A stretch of 64,000 bases of DNA from Rhodococcus sp. SMB37 (GTDB lineage: Bacteria > Actinomycetota > Actinomycetes > Mycobacteriales > Mycobacteriaceae): the NCBI RefSeq assembly GCF_004345605.1, contig NZ_SLVY01000004.1, positions 310,001 through 374,000 on the forward strand, read 5' to 3'. The notes beneath the pieces were generated by a model, which was not told the origin of the DNA, did not search any database, and saw only the letters and a program-made list of their open reading frames with translations. Positions within the stretch are counted from its first letter, which is position 1. Every line of letters begins with the position of its first letter. Of the stretch, positions 9,335 to 18,128 are shown piece by piece. A program made the position numbers and the translations under genes.

Positions 9335-10288
9335 ATGACCGGTTCCGCCGCAGAGGTTCCCGAGTTGCCCGCGCAGCCCGACGCGCGCCCATCCGGGCCC
9401 GCGTCTCCGACGCCGGACGGACGACCGTCTCCGACGCTGTGCGGCCGACCGGTCGCGGCCGACCGGGCCCTCGTGATGGCGATCGTCAACCGCACCCCGG
9501 ACTCCTTCTACGACCGAGGTGCGACGTTCACCGACGACGCTGCGCTCGCTGCCGTCGACCGGGCCGTCGTAGAGGGCGCCGATCTCGTGGACATCGGCGG
9601 TGTCAAAGCAGGCCCCGGTGATCTCGTCGACACCGCAGAGGAGATCAGGCGGGTGGTGCCCTTCGTCGCAGCGATCCGTGAGCGGTACCCGGATGTGATC
9701 ATTAGTGTCGACACGTGGCGCAGCGAAGTGGCCCGCCGCTCGGTTGCCGAAGGCGCCGACCTGATCAACGACACGTGGGCGGGCGCCGATCCCGAGCTCG
9801 TCGACGTCGCAGCCGAGCTCGGTGCGGGCATCGTGTGCTCCCACACCGGTGGCGCGATCCCCCGGACGCGCCCTCACCGGGTGCGGTACGCCGACATCGT
9901 CGCGGAGGTCGCTGCCGAGGTCGTCGGAGCCGCCGAAGACGCTGCGCGACGAGGCGTCGCGGCCGATTCGATCCTCATAGATCCGACGCACGATTTCGGA
10001 AAGAACACCTATCACGGGCTCGAATTGTTGCGGCACGTGGACGTTCTCGTAAAAAGCGGGTGGCCTGTGCTCATGGCCCTCAGTAACAAGGACTTCGTAG
10101 GCGAGACTCTGGGTGTCGAACTCGCCGAGCGGTTGGAGGGCACATTGGCAGCGACAGCATTGTCCGCGGCAGCAGGCGCGAGGGTGTTCCGGGTGCACGA
10201 GGTCGCAGCGACCCGTCGCGTGGTCGACATGACGGCGGCGATCATCGGGACCCGCAGGCCCGCACGCACGGTCAGGGGGCTGGCATGA
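9335..10288 (+). CDS. folP2: Dihydropteroate synthase paralogue FolP2
   Basis: 317 residues with the DHPS TIM-barrel frame: IVNRTPDSFYDRG, GADLVDIGG, SVDTWRSEVA, DPTHDFGKNTYHGLELLRHVD, RVHEVAATRRVVDM. Key substrate loops differ from true DHPS: the STRPG loop is VKAGPG, DPGIGFGKT is DPTHDFGKN, and the SRK motif is SNK. M. leprae FolP2 is reported to lack DHPS activity, so a folate role is doubtful. The end overlaps gpgS by ATGA. ATG 9335 follows GGGAG; ATG 9326 is an alternative. Confidence 0.85.
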   Translation: MTGSAAEVPELPAQPDARPSGPASPTPDGRPSPTLCGRPVAADRALVMAIVNRTPDSFYDRGATFTDDAALAAVDRAVVEGADLVDIGGVKAGPGDLVDTAEEIRRVVPFVAAIRERYPDVIISVDTWRSEVARRSVAEGADLINDTWAGADPELVDVAAELGAGIVCSHTGGAIPRTRPHRVRYADIVAEVAAEVVGAAEDAARRGVAADSILIDPTHDFGKNTYHGLELLRHVDVLVKSGWPVLMALSNKDFVGETLGVELAERLEGTLAATALSAAAGARVFRVHEVAATRRVVDMTAAIIGTRRPARTVRGLA

Positions 10289-11202
10289 GCGCCCCCACAC
10301 GCACGTGGAGCGAAGCGAACAGTTGGGACCGCCCCACGTGGACGGTCGACGAACTCGAGCGTGCGAAGGCAGGGCGCACGGTCACGGTGGTGTTGCCGGC
10401 CCTCGACGAGGAGGAGACCGTCGGGAAGGTCGTCGACACGATCCATCCGCTCCTGGGTGGGCTCGTCGACGAACTGGTGGTGCTCGATTCGGGTTCCACG
10501 GACGACACCGTGGCCCGTGCGCGTGCCGCCGGTGCACGCACGATCTCACGCGAGGAAGCGGTGCCCGGTCTGCCACCGGTCCCCGGCAAGGGCGAGGTCC
10601 TGTGGCGGTCGATCGCGGCGACGTCCGGAGATCTGATCGCGTTCGTCGATTCCGATCTCATCAACCCGGACCCGGCGTTCGTGCCGAAGCTCCTCGGCCC
10701 GCTGCTGCTCGGTGACGGGATTCACCTCGTCAAAGGTTTCTACCGCAGACCCCTGCGTGTCAGTGGCGCGGAGGAAGCCTCCGGCGGTGGCCGGGTCACC
10801 GAACTGGTCGCGCGGCCGCTGCTCGCGGCACTGCGGCCGGAACTGACATGTGTGCTCCAGCCTCTCGGAGGTGAATACGCGGGTACCAGGGAGCTGCTGC
10901 AGTCGGTTCCGTTCGCGCCGGGCTACGGCGTCGAGATCGGACTTCTGCTCGATACGTACGACCGGCTCGGTCTCGATGCGATCGCCCAGGTCAACCTGGG
11001 AGTGCGCAAACATCGGAATCGCCCCCTGTCCGAGCTCGGTGCGATGAGCCGGCAGATTGTCGGAACGATGCTGGGTCGTTGTGGAATCGCGGATTCGGGT
11101 GCGCCGCTGACCCAGTTCCTCGTCGACGGCGACTCGTTCAGTCCCGTCGAGACCCGCGTGAGCCTCGAGGACCGTCCACCGATGGCGACGATCACCGGCT
11201 GA
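10285..11202 (+). CDS. gpgS: Glucosyl-3-phosphoglycerate synthase
   Basis: GT81-type glycosyltransferase moving glucose from a nucleotide sugar to 3-phosphoglycerate, the first step of methylglucose lipopolysaccharide synthesis. At 305 residues it is close to Rv1208. VVLPALDEEETVGKVV and LDSGSTDDT are the nucleotide-sugar fold, and FVDSDLINPD carries the metal-binding DxD-type motif. The start ATG overlaps the folP2 stop, implying coupled synthesis. Confidence 0.93.
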   Translation: MSAPTRTWSEANSWDRPTWTVDELERAKAGRTVTVVLPALDEEETVGKVVDTIHPLLGGLVDELVVLDSGSTDDTVARARAAGARTISREEAVPGLPPVPGKGEVLWRSIAATSGDLIAFVDSDLINPDPAFVPKLLGPLLLGDGIHLVKGFYRRPLRVSGAEEASGGGRVTELVARPLLAALRPELTCVLQPLGGEYAGTRELLQSVPFAPGYGVEIGLLLDTYDRLGLDAIAQVNLGVRKHRNRPLSELGAMSRQIVGTMLGRCGIADSGAPLTQFLVDGDSFSPVETRVSLEDRPPMATITG

Positions 11203-11236
11203 CTCTGATGTCGGCGCGGCGTGTCAAGATCGAGGA

Positions 11237-11686
11237 ATGCTGACGGTCCTGCTGTACGTGCTTGTCATCGTCGTCGTCGGCGCCGCGCTGTACTTCGTCG
11301 CGAGCGTGGTGTTCGGGCGGGGTGAGGCGCTCGCGCCCATCCCGCCCGGCACCACCGCGACGGTCTTACCTGCGTCCGACGTGACGGGGACCGACGTGCG
11401 AGATCTGCGCTTCCAGCAGACGCTGCGCGGATACAAGATGGGCGAGGTCGACTGGGCACTCGATCGGCTCGCCCGTGAGATCGACGAACTCCGGGCCAGG
11501 ATCGAGGAGTACGAAGGGCCGGCCGAGACCCTCGGCGACGATGCGCCGGTGTCCGAGGATCCGGTCGTCGAGGAACCCACCGAGACCGAGACCGAGCCGG
11601 AGGAACGGGACACAGACGAAGACCGAGACGAAAAAGGCACAGACCGAACAGGCCAAGAAGGCGCCGACAGGGAGACCACCTCATGA
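11237..11686 (+). CDS. DivIVA-domain membrane protein
   Basis: 149 residues, syntenic with Rv1209. Residues 2-26 form one transmembrane segment. Residues about 56-92 (FQQTLRGYKMGEVDWALDRL onward) are a DivIVA-type coiled-coil motif, followed by an acidic Glu/Asp/Thr-rich tail with no predicted fold. Such proteins may sit at curved membrane or septa; function is not known. CAAGAT ends 6 bases before the ATG (possible leaderless start), though CGAGGA could also act as a ribosome site. The next gene overlaps its stop by 4 bases. Confidence 0.8.
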   Translation: MLTVLLYVLVIVVVGAALYFVASVVFGRGEALAPIPPGTTATVLPASDVTGTDVRDLRFQQTLRGYKMGEVDWALDRLAREIDELRARIEEYEGPAETLGDDAPVSEDPVVEEPTETETEPEERDTDEDRDEKGTDRTGQEGADRETTS

Positions 11687-12255
11687 CCGAGGTCGTACGG
11701 GTGCGGTGCCCCTGGGCGATCGACCGCCCAGGCGAGACGCTCTACCGCGACTACCACGACATCGAGTGGGGACGAGAGCTGCACGGTCGCGATGAACTGT
11801 TCGAGCGGCTCGCCCTGGAGGCGTTCCAGTCGGGTCTTTCGTGGTTGACGATCCTGCGGAAACGCGAGAGGTTCCGTGCGGCGTTCGACGGTTTCGACGT
11901 CGATGTCGTGGCTCGCTACGACGACGATAAGATCGCTGAGCTGATGGTCGATGCGAGCATCGTCCGCAACCGGCGCAAGATCGAGGCTGTGGTATCGAAC
12001 GCGCGAGCGGTGCTCGACCTCGACGATTCCGACCTCGATACCTTGCTGTGGTCGTTCGCGCCGGCGCGGCGCGCCCACCGACTCGACTCCGTCGATCGGA
12101 TTCCGGCGGTGACCCCGGAATCGACGGCGATGGCACGTGAGCTCAAGCGCAGGGGTTTCCGTTTTGTGGGCCCCACCACCGCGTATGCCCTCATGCAGGC
12201 CACCGGGATGGTCGACGACCACATAGCGCAGTGCTGGGTTCGAACGGACGCTTGA
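11683..12255 (+). CDS. tag: DNA-3-methyladenine glycosylase I
   Basis: 190-residue base-excision enzyme removing 3-methyladenine. The N-terminal CPWAIDRPGETLYRDYHDIEWG and the C-terminal DDHIAQCW provide the Cys/His pairs of the Tag zinc snap. SGLSWLTILRKRERFRAAFDGFD and the following helices match the HhH-like core. It matches Rv1210 (tagA) in position and overlaps the preceding gene by ATGA. Confidence 0.93.
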   Translation: MTEVVRVRCPWAIDRPGETLYRDYHDIEWGRELHGRDELFERLALEAFQSGLSWLTILRKRERFRAAFDGFDVDVVARYDDDKIAELMVDASIVRNRRKIEAVVSNARAVLDLDDSDLDTLLWSFAPARRAHRLDSVDRIPAVTPESTAMARELKRRGFRFVGPTTAYALMQATGMVDDHIAQCWVRTDA

Positions 12256-12308
12256 CCTACTTCGCGTGGGCGCGCGCGGGAGTCCGCTGTCCAGCGAGGA
12301 CCGCGATA

Positions 12309-12336
12309 GGGAACAATGGTGGAGCGCGCATCGTCG
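12309..12336 (+). promoter_or_regulatory. ECF-sigma-type promoter candidate before the DUF3117 gene
   Basis: GGGAACA (12309-12315), a 16-base spacer and CGTCG (12332-12336) match the mycobacterial SigH/SigE-class pattern GGAAC...CGTTR except for one base. It lies about 70 bases before the DUF3117 start. Assignment is inference. Confidence 0.35.
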
Positions 12337-12406
12337 ACCGCGACGAGGCAACCACACGGTAACCCACGCGCCCGGAGGTCGGGTGCAGATTTGGAGGGAG
12401 CAGAGG

Positions 12407-12574
12407 ATGGCGGCCATGAAGCCCCGGACCGGGGACGGTCCCCTCGAAGCAACCAAAGAGGGACGAGGAATCGTCATGAGGGTTCCACTCGAGGGCGGCG
12501 GACGTTTGGTCGTCGAGCTCACGCCGGACGAGGCTGCGGCCCTCGGCGACGAACTCAAGAGTGTCACCAGCTGA
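12407..12574 (+). CDS. DUF3117 small protein
   Basis: 55-residue protein conserved across Mycobacteriales at this locus (Rv1211 position). The sequence MAAMKPRTGDGPLEATKEGR, then MRVPLEGGGRLVVELTPDEA, is characteristic of DUF3117. GGGAG precedes ATG 12407. Biochemical role is not settled; the M. tuberculosis protein has been described as calmodulin-like (recalled), but no EF-hand is visible here. Confidence 0.85.
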   Translation: MAAMKPRTGDGPLEATKEGRGIVMRVPLEGGGRLVVELTPDEAAALGDELKSVTS

Positions 12575-12679
12575 TCAGCGCCTCTTTCGACGTTTCCGGG
12601 CCTCGCGCTGTTGTATGTGCGCGGGGCCCGGTTTCGTACCGGCGGAAGCTGCCGCGTGCGTCGTGGATGAAGGGAAACC

Positions 12680-13555
12680 ATGCTCGATTCGGTGATCGAC
12701 CTCCTCGCGTGCCCGCAGTGTGAGTCCGCGCTGGACCTCGACGATACAGCGGTGTTGTGCGAACGAGGCCACAGCTTCGACATCGCGCGGCAGGGATACG
12801 TCTCGCTCCTGACCGGCGCGGCGACCCGCTTCACCGGCGATACCGCGGAGATGATCGCCGACCGCGCCGCGTTCCTCGGCGCCGGCCACTACGACCCGAT
12901 TCGCGACGCGGTGACGGCTGCGTGCGCGTCCGTCCCGTCGGATTCGGGTGTGCTCGAGGTGGGTGCGGGAACCGGCCAGTACCTTGCGTCGGTGCTCGAC
13001 GGGATGCCTGGTGCGCGAGGCATCGGTCTCGACGTGTCGAAACCGGCGGTGCGTCGTATCGCACGGAGCCATCCCCGGGCCGGCGCCGTCCTGGCGGACG
13101 CGTGGGCACAGATCCCGGTGCGGTCCGGGATGCTCGGTCACGTGCTTTCGGTGTTCGCTCCCCGCAATGCGTCCGAGGTGCACCGGGTCCTCGAGCCGGG
13201 CGGGGCGCTCGTGGTGGCCACTCCGACCCCGGAGCACCTGCGCGAACTGGTGTCGCTGCCCGGGATGGTCAGCGTCGACGAACACAAGACCGAACGCTTG
13301 TCGGCCGCGTTGTCCGGCCTGTTCGAGCGACACGACCGCACCGAGATTCGGTTCGCGATGGAGCTGACCCGCCAGGCACTTGATGCTCTCGTGGGTATGG
13401 GGCCGTCCGCCTTCCATCTCACCACGCAGCAGCGCGCCGAGATGCTGGAGGTGCTGCCCGGCGGATTCGAGGTGACCGCGTCGGTGACGGTGTCGACGTG
13501 GGTCCGACGGCCCGGTGACAGGGTCCGGCGGGACGATGCGGTCAGCGGCGACTGA
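12680..13555 (+). CDS. RlmA-type 23S rRNA (guanine-N1)-methyltransferase
   Basis: 291 residues. The N-terminus has the RlmA zinc-binding pattern CPQC...CERGHSFD plus GYVSLLTG, and LEVGAGTGQY is the SAM-binding motif I. RlmA I and II methylate G745 or G748 in helix 35; members of the G748 group (TlrB) give tylosin resistance in producers. Which position is modified here cannot be read. Its 3' end overlaps convergent glgA by 14 bases. Confidence 0.85.
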   Translation: MLDSVIDLLACPQCESALDLDDTAVLCERGHSFDIARQGYVSLLTGAATRFTGDTAEMIADRAAFLGAGHYDPIRDAVTAACASVPSDSGVLEVGAGTGQYLASVLDGMPGARGIGLDVSKPAVRRIARSHPRAGAVLADAWAQIPVRSGMLGHVLSVFAPRNASEVHRVLEPGGALVVATPTPEHLRELVSLPGMVSVDEHKTERLSAALSGLFERHDRTEIRFAMELTRQALDALVGMGPSAFHLTTQQRAEMLEVLPGGFEVTASVTVSTWVRRPGDRVRRDDAVSGD

Positions 13556-14714
13556 TCGCGTCCTGGTAGACGGCGAGGGTATCGCGCGCGATCTGCGCCC
13601 ACGAGAACTCGTCGATCGCCCGTGCGCGCCCCGCCCGCCCGAATTCGGCCGCACGTACGGGGTCGGTGGCGAGGTCGTTGACAGCATCCGCGAGTGCGTG
13701 TTCGTAGACCGCGGGTTCGTACGAGTTGTAGTGCACGAGTGTGCCGGTGACGCCGTCATTCACGACCTCGGGGATTCCGCCCACATCCGACGCCACCACC
13801 GCGGTCTCGCAGGCCATCGCTTCGAGGTTGACGATGCCGAGCGGCTCGTAGACCGAGGGGCACACGAACACCTGCGCGGCAGCGAGCAGCTCGCGGACCG
13901 ATTCGCGTGGGAGCATCTCCTGCACCCAGATGACATTGCCCCGTGAATTCTGCACCTCGGCGACGGCCCTTTCGGTGTCCGCTGCAAGTTCGGGGGTGTC
14001 GGGGGCGCCCGCGCACAACACGAGTTGGATCTCGGGTGCGATGCGGTGCGCTGCCGCGATCAGATGGCCGAGGCCTTTCTGCCGGGTGATACGTCCGACG
14101 AACACGGCGATCGGGGCTGCGGGGTCGACACCGATGGCCGGAAGCACCGATTCGGCGCCCGGCGTGAGGGGGCCAGGGTGCCATGCCGAGGTGTCGATCC
14201 CGTTGCGCACCACGTGGACGCGCGCGGGGTCGACGAACGGGTACGCGTCGAGGACATCGAGTCGCATGCCGTCGCTGACTGCGATGACGGCGTCCGCGTA
14301 TTGCACGGCGTTTCGCTCGGACCACGACGAAATCCGGTAACCGCCACCGAGCTGTTCGGCTTTCCACGGGCGCCGGGGCTCGAGCGAGTGAGCGGTGAGG
14401 ATATGCGGGACGTCGTACAGTTCGGCGGCGAGATGGCCGGCCAGACCCGAGTACCAGGTGTGTGAGTGGACGATGTCCGCTCCGGCCGCTCCGTGGGCCA
14501 TGCGCAGTTCCGCCGACAGGGTGGTCAAGGCGGCGTTGGCTCCGGCGAGAGCCGGGTCGGGGGAGTACACGATTGCGGTCTCGCGGGGTGCCCCCATGCA
14601 GTGCACGTCGACCTCGCACAGTCGCCGTAGTTGCGACACGAGCTCGGTTACGTGAACGCCTGCGCCGCCGTATACCTCGGGCGGATATTCCCGTGTCATC
14701 ATTGCCACCCGCAC
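13542..14714 (-). CDS. glgA: Glycogen synthase / maltose-1-phosphate-forming glucosyltransferase (GlgA/GlgM type)
   Basis: 390-residue GT4 enzyme of the short actinobacterial type, not the about 480-residue GT5 GlgA. EYPPEVYGGAGVHVTELV binds the sugar nucleotide, FVGRITRQKG is the domain hinge, and VYEPLGIVNLEAMACETAVVAS holds the EX7E motif. The M. tuberculosis orthologue Rv1212c is reported to make maltose-1-phosphate from ADP-glucose and glucose-1-phosphate. It is divergent from glgC, which makes the ADP-glucose. GTG 14714 is chosen by the leaderless promoter; GTG 14708 or ATG 14702 are possible. Confidence 0.92.
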   Translation of the reverse strand: MRVAMMTREYPPEVYGGAGVHVTELVSQLRRLCEVDVHCMGAPRETAIVYSPDPALAGANAALTTLSAELRMAHGAAGADIVHSHTWYSGLAGHLAAELYDVPHILTAHSLEPRRPWKAEQLGGGYRISSWSERNAVQYADAVIAVSDGMRLDVLDAYPFVDPARVHVVRNGIDTSAWHPGPLTPGAESVLPAIGVDPAAPIAVFVGRITRQKGLGHLIAAAHRIAPEIQLVLCAGAPDTPELAADTERAVAEVQNSRGNVIWVQEMLPRESVRELLAAAQVFVCPSVYEPLGIVNLEAMACETAVVASDVGGIPEVVNDGVTGTLVHYNSYEPAVYEHALADAVNDLATDPVRAAEFGRAGRARAIDEFSWAQIARDTLAVYQDAISRR

Positions 14715-14726
14715 CGCATCAAACTA
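14714..14726 (-). promoter_or_regulatory. Leaderless promoter of glgA
   Basis: On the minus strand TAGTTT (14721-14726) is followed by six bases and then the GTG start at 14714, so the transcript should begin at the start codon. Confidence 0.5.
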
Positions 14727-14853
14727 TCCGGCCGCCGAACTTCCGGCCACTCGATCCCGAACGCCGGGGCAACGGGCCACCCGCGGCAGCCGAGGACGCG
14801 GGTCCGATTGCTACTTGTTCCCACTTGGCTGGCGGCATCGTGGGCAGTGCGGA

Positions 14854-14866
14854 TAGGTTGAGCGTG
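14854..14866 (+). promoter_or_regulatory. Leaderless promoter of glgC
   Basis: TAGGTT (14854-14859) is followed by six bases and GTG 14866. Together with the mirror-image glgA promoter this makes a 151-base divergent pair, both apparently leaderless. No clear -35 was found. Confidence 0.5.
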
Positions 14867-16080
14867 TGAGGAGCCAGCCACATGTGCTTGGAATCGTGCT
14901 CGCCGGCGGCGAGGGTAAGCGGTTGTATCCGTTGACCGCGGACCGCGCGAAGCCCGCGGTGCCGTTCGGAGGTGCGTACCGGCTGATCGACTTCGTGCTG
15001 AGCAACCTCGTCAACGCGGGTTATCTACGCATCTGTGTGCTGACTCAGTACAAGTCGCACTCACTCGATCGGCACATCTCCCAGACGTGGCGACTGTCCG
15101 GTTTCACCGGCGAGTACATCACCCCGGTGCCCGCCCAGCAGCGCCTCGGGCCGCGCTGGTACACCGGGAGCGCCGACGCGATCCTGCAATCGCTGAACCT
15201 CGTGTACGACGAGGACCCCGAATACATCGTGGTGTTCGGCGCGGACCACGTCTACCGCATGGACCCCGAGCAGATGGTGCGTCAGCACATCGAATCCGGC
15301 GCCGGCGTCACCGTCGCGGGGATCAGGGTCCCGCGCAGCGAGGCGTTCGCATTCGGATGCATCGACAGCGACGAGACCGGCCGCATCACGCAGTTCCTCG
15401 AGAAGCCGGCGCACCCGCCCGGCACGCCCGACGACCCCAACGTCACCTTCGCCTCCATGGGCAACTACGTCTTCACCACCAAGGTGCTGGTCGAGGCATT
15501 GCGGGCCGATTCGGAGAACTCGGACTCCGACCACGACATGGGCGGCGACATCATCCCCGCGCTCGTGTCGCAGGGAGCCGCACACGTCTACGACTTCAAC
15601 GACAACGTGGTGCCGGGCGCCACCGAACGCGATCGCGCCTACTGGCGCGACGTCGGAACGCTCGACGCGTTCTACGACGCACACATGGATCTCGTGTCCG
15701 TCCATCCCATCTTCAACTTGTACAACAAGCGCTGGCCCATCCGCGGGGCCGCTGAGAATCTTCCGCCGGCGAAGTTCGTGCAGGGCGGTCTCGCGCAGGA
15801 GTCGATTGTCGGGGCCGGAAGCATCCTGTCGGCTGCTACCGTCCGCAATTCGGTGCTCAGTTCCAACGTGATGGTCGAGGACGGCGCCACCGTGGAGGGC
15901 AGCGTGGTGATGCCCGGGGTCCGGATCGGCAAGGGCGCAGTCGTGCGTCACGCGATTCTCGACAAGAACGTCGTCGTCGGAGACGGCGAGATCATCGGAG
16001 TCGACCTCGAACGCGACCGTCAGCGTTTCGCGGTGAGCAACGGCGGAGTCGTCGCCATCGGCAAGGGTGTGTGGATATAG
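14866..16080 (+). CDS. glgC: Glucose-1-phosphate adenylyltransferase
   Basis: 404 residues; makes ADP-glucose for glycogen and maltose-1-phosphate synthesis. [28 protein letters not shown] is the pyrophosphorylase signature, and [10 protein letters not shown] holds the catalytic Asp region. C-terminal left-handed beta-helix repeats ([22 protein letters not shown] onward) follow. GTG 14866 is favoured by the promoter spacing. Confidence 0.96.
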   Translation: MRSQPHVLGIVLAGGEGKRLYPLTADRAKPAVPFGGAYRLIDFVLSNLVNAGYLRICVLTQYKSHSLDRHISQTWRLSGFTGEYITPVPAQQRLGPRWYTGSADAILQSLNLVYDEDPEYIVVFGADHVYRMDPEQMVRQHIESGAGVTVAGIRVPRSEAFAFGCIDSDETGRITQFLEKPAHPPGTPDDPNVTFASMGNYVFTTKVLVEALRADSENSDSDHDMGGDIIPALVSQGAAHVYDFNDNVVPGATERDRAYWRDVGTLDAFYDAHMDLVSVHPIFNLYNKRWPIRGAAENLPPAKFVQGGLAQESIVGAGSILSAATVRNSVLSSNVMVEDGATVEGSVVMPGVRIGKGAVVRHAILDKNVVVGDGEIIGVDLERDRQRFAVSNGGVVAIGKGVWI

Positions 16081-16102
16081 CTCACCTCAAGAGCCACAGC
16101 GT

Positions 16103-16738
16103 TCAGCTCATGCGCACAGCGCACAGCAGTCCGTCGCCGAGCGGCAGCACCACCGGTGCCAGCCGGTCGTCCTGAGAGATTGCGCGCGCAGCCTCACGAA
16201 CAGCGAGCACCGTCGAGTCCCTGGCGGCCGGGTCGGCGACGCGTCCGTCGAGCAGGGCGTTGTGCAGCACGATGACGCCACCGGGTCTGAGTAGCCGGAC
16301 CCCCTCTCGGACGAAGTGGGGGTGGTCGGCGGGGGTGGCGTCGACGAAGACGAGGTCGTATCCGGAATCGGCGAGGCGCGGCAGTACGTCGAGTGCGCGG
16401 CCGTTGATCAGCCGGGTACGGGAGGCGACCACCCCGCCGTCCCGGAACGCGATCTTCGCGGCGCGGTGGTGCTCGGGTTCGCTGTCGATGGTGGTGAGCA
16501 CGCCGTCCTCGCGTACTCCGTGGAGCAACCACAGACCGCTCACACCGGCGCCGGTGCCGATCTCGACGACGGTGCGCGCATCGAGCATGCGCGCGAACAG
16601 GGACAATGCTGCGCCCACGGACGGAGAAACGGGTTCGGCACCGAGATCGAGGGCGCGTTCGCGTGCGTTGACGAGAGCGTCGTCCTCGACAACGACGTTC
16701 TCCGCGTGGGCCAGAATCCGGTCGGCATTGGTCTGCAC
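16103..16738 (-). CDS. SAM-dependent O-methyltransferase
   Basis: 211 residues, in the position of Rv1220c next to sigE. It belongs to the class I catechol-O-methyltransferase-like group: [16 protein letters not shown] is motif [19 protein letters not shown] follows, and [14 protein letters not shown] carries the metal-binding Asp region. The substrate is unknown. It starts at GTG; TAGCCT lies 7 bases upstream on its strand, suggesting a leaderless or near-leaderless mRNA. It is divergent from sigE across 240 bases. Confidence 0.85.
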   Translation of the reverse strand: MQTNADRILAHAENVVVEDDALVNARERALDLGAEPVSPSVGAALSLFARMLDARTVVEIGTGAGVSGLWLLHGVREDGVLTTIDSEPEHHRAAKIAFRDGGVVASRTRLINGRALDVLPRLADSGYDLVFVDATPADHPHFVREGVRLLRPGGVIVLHNALLDGRVADPAARDSTVLAVREAARAISQDDRLAPVVLPLGDGLLCAVRMS

Positions 16739-16978
16739 CCTGATGAGGCTATCCTCGCGACGGCATCAGTGCAGGCAGGCGCGCCCCAGAATCCCGCGTT
16801 CGTGGTTTCTCAGGTGACTTTCAGGGTACTCATACGGCGTCCACATCGCTGTGGTGAAAAGTGATGGTCGGATACGCAACAGACCGCAGGTTCGACGATC
16901 GTCAGGCGTCGGTCGGAAGTGACGTAAGGGAACGCGGCGGGAAATAGAATCCCGCGCCAGAACGTTGCACACCGGAGA
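16739..16978. other. Divergent intergenic region before sigE
   Basis: It holds the O-methyltransferase promoter at its left end and TAGAAT (16945-16950), a SigA-type -10 for sigE. GGGAAC at 16928-16933 resembles an ECF -35 but lacks a CGTT partner at the correct distance. No long inverted repeat was seen. Confidence 0.4.
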
Positions 16979-17653
16979 ATGTCGTTTTCGATCAGCGGTC
17001 CCGAAGAGGAGGATCCACAGATCCACATGCAAAGATCCGACACTGTCCCCACCCCCGACGTGATGACGCCCACCGACGCCGACCTGAGTGGCACAGCGGT
17101 GTTCGATGCTACCGGCGATCGTGCCGCCATGCCGTCATGGGACGAGTTGGTACGTCAGCACGGCGACCGCGTGTACCGCCTTGCCTACCGTCTTTCCGGC
17201 AACGCACAGGATGCCGAAGATCTCACCCAGGACACGTTCATCCGGGTGTTCCGTTCACTGCAGGATTACCAACCGGGCACTTTCGAGGGTTGGTTGCACC
17301 GAATCACCACGAATCTCTTTCTCGACATGGTGCGCCGCCGGAATCGCATCCGGATGGAAGCTCTGCCGGAGGACTACGATCGGGTACCGGCCCACGGGCC
17401 GAACCCCGAGGAGATCTATCACGACGCCCGCCTCGGTGCCGATCTGCAGTCCGCACTGGACTCGCTGGCACCGGAGTACCGTGCCGCAGTAGTGCTCTGT
17501 GACATCGAGGGACTCTCCTACGAGGAGATCGGTGCCACACTGGGGGTCAAGCTCGGTACGGTGCGTAGCCGCATCCACCGGGGCCGCCAGGCGCTGCGCG
17601 AGCACCTGCGCGAGCATGGGAAGGTCGAAGTCGGTCGCGTCGATGCGGGGTAG
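16979..17653 (+). CDS. sigE: ECF RNA polymerase sigma factor SigE
   Basis: 224-residue ECF sigma factor. Region 2 runs from [21 protein letters not shown] through [14 protein letters not shown] and the DNA-melting segment. Region 4 is [20 protein letters not shown] through [19 protein letters not shown]. In mycobacteria SigE directs the envelope and heat-stress response. Gene order sigE-rseA-htrA-tatB matches Rv1221-Rv1224. Start choice is uncertain: ATG 16979 has GGAG almost touching it, ATG 17027 has GAGGAGG 13 bases away, and ATG 17063 is also in frame. Confidence 0.94.
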   Translation: MSFSISGPEEEDPQIHMQRSDTVPTPDVMTPTDADLSGTAVFDATGDRAAMPSWDELVRQHGDRVYRLAYRLSGNAQDAEDLTQDTFIRVFRSLQDYQPGTFEGWLHRITTNLFLDMVRRRNRIRMEALPEDYDRVPAHGPNPEEIYHDARLGADLQSALDSLAPEYRAAVVLCDIEGLSYEEIGATLGVKLGTVRSRIHRGRQALREHLREHGKVEVGRVDAG

Positions 17654-17669
17654 CCGCCAGGAGGATTTG

Positions 17670-18044
17670 ATGACGATGGTGCAACCACCTCGCAGGTTCG
17701 GTTCCACGGAGCACCTGGCCAGCGAAGCCGTTGCCGCATTCGTCGACGGGGAGCTCCGGATGTCGGCGTATCTCCGCGCCGCCCAGCACCTGTCCATCTG
17801 TGCCGAATGTGCGGCCGAGGTCGAATCGCAGGAACAGGCCCGCCGCGCACTGCGGTCAGCGGCCCGTCAGGCGCCGCAGATGCCGTCGTCGTTGCTCGGT
17901 GCACTGAGCAACATTCCCAGCCATCTCTGCGACAAGCCCACCGCCGACCCCGGTGGTTCGCCTGGTGCGGCCGGTCTTTTCGGCGCACCCGCCCAGGATC
18001 CGTGGAGTACCGCGCGTCGGTGGTCGATCCGCCGTCGTCGGTGA
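17670..18044 (+). CDS. rseA: Zinc-associated anti-sigma factor RseA
   Basis: 124 residues, 16 bases after sigE. EAVAAFVDGELRMSAYLRAAQHLSICAEC contains the His-x3-Cys-x2-Cys zinc motif of ZAS-domain anti-sigma factors. There is no transmembrane segment, as in M. tuberculosis RseA, which binds SigE and is degraded after phosphorylation. AGGAGG five bases before ATG 17670 fixes the start. Confidence 0.92.
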   Translation: MTMVQPPRRFGSTEHLASEAVAAFVDGELRMSAYLRAAQHLSICAECAAEVESQEQARRALRSAARQAPQMPSSLLGALSNIPSHLCDKPTADPGGSPGAAGLFGAPAQDPWSTARRWSIRRRR

Positions 18045-18128
18045 CAGCGAGCGGGCGGTAGCAGCAGACACAGTGCGATCGGTGATACTGGGCTGCGTGA
18101 CGGACCTACACGGGGGAGACGGACACGC

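Noticed and set aside
16928..16966. SigE-type autoregulated promoter before sigE (GGGAAC...CGTT)
   Set aside because: The gap between the elements is about 29 bases, far beyond the 16-18 needed.
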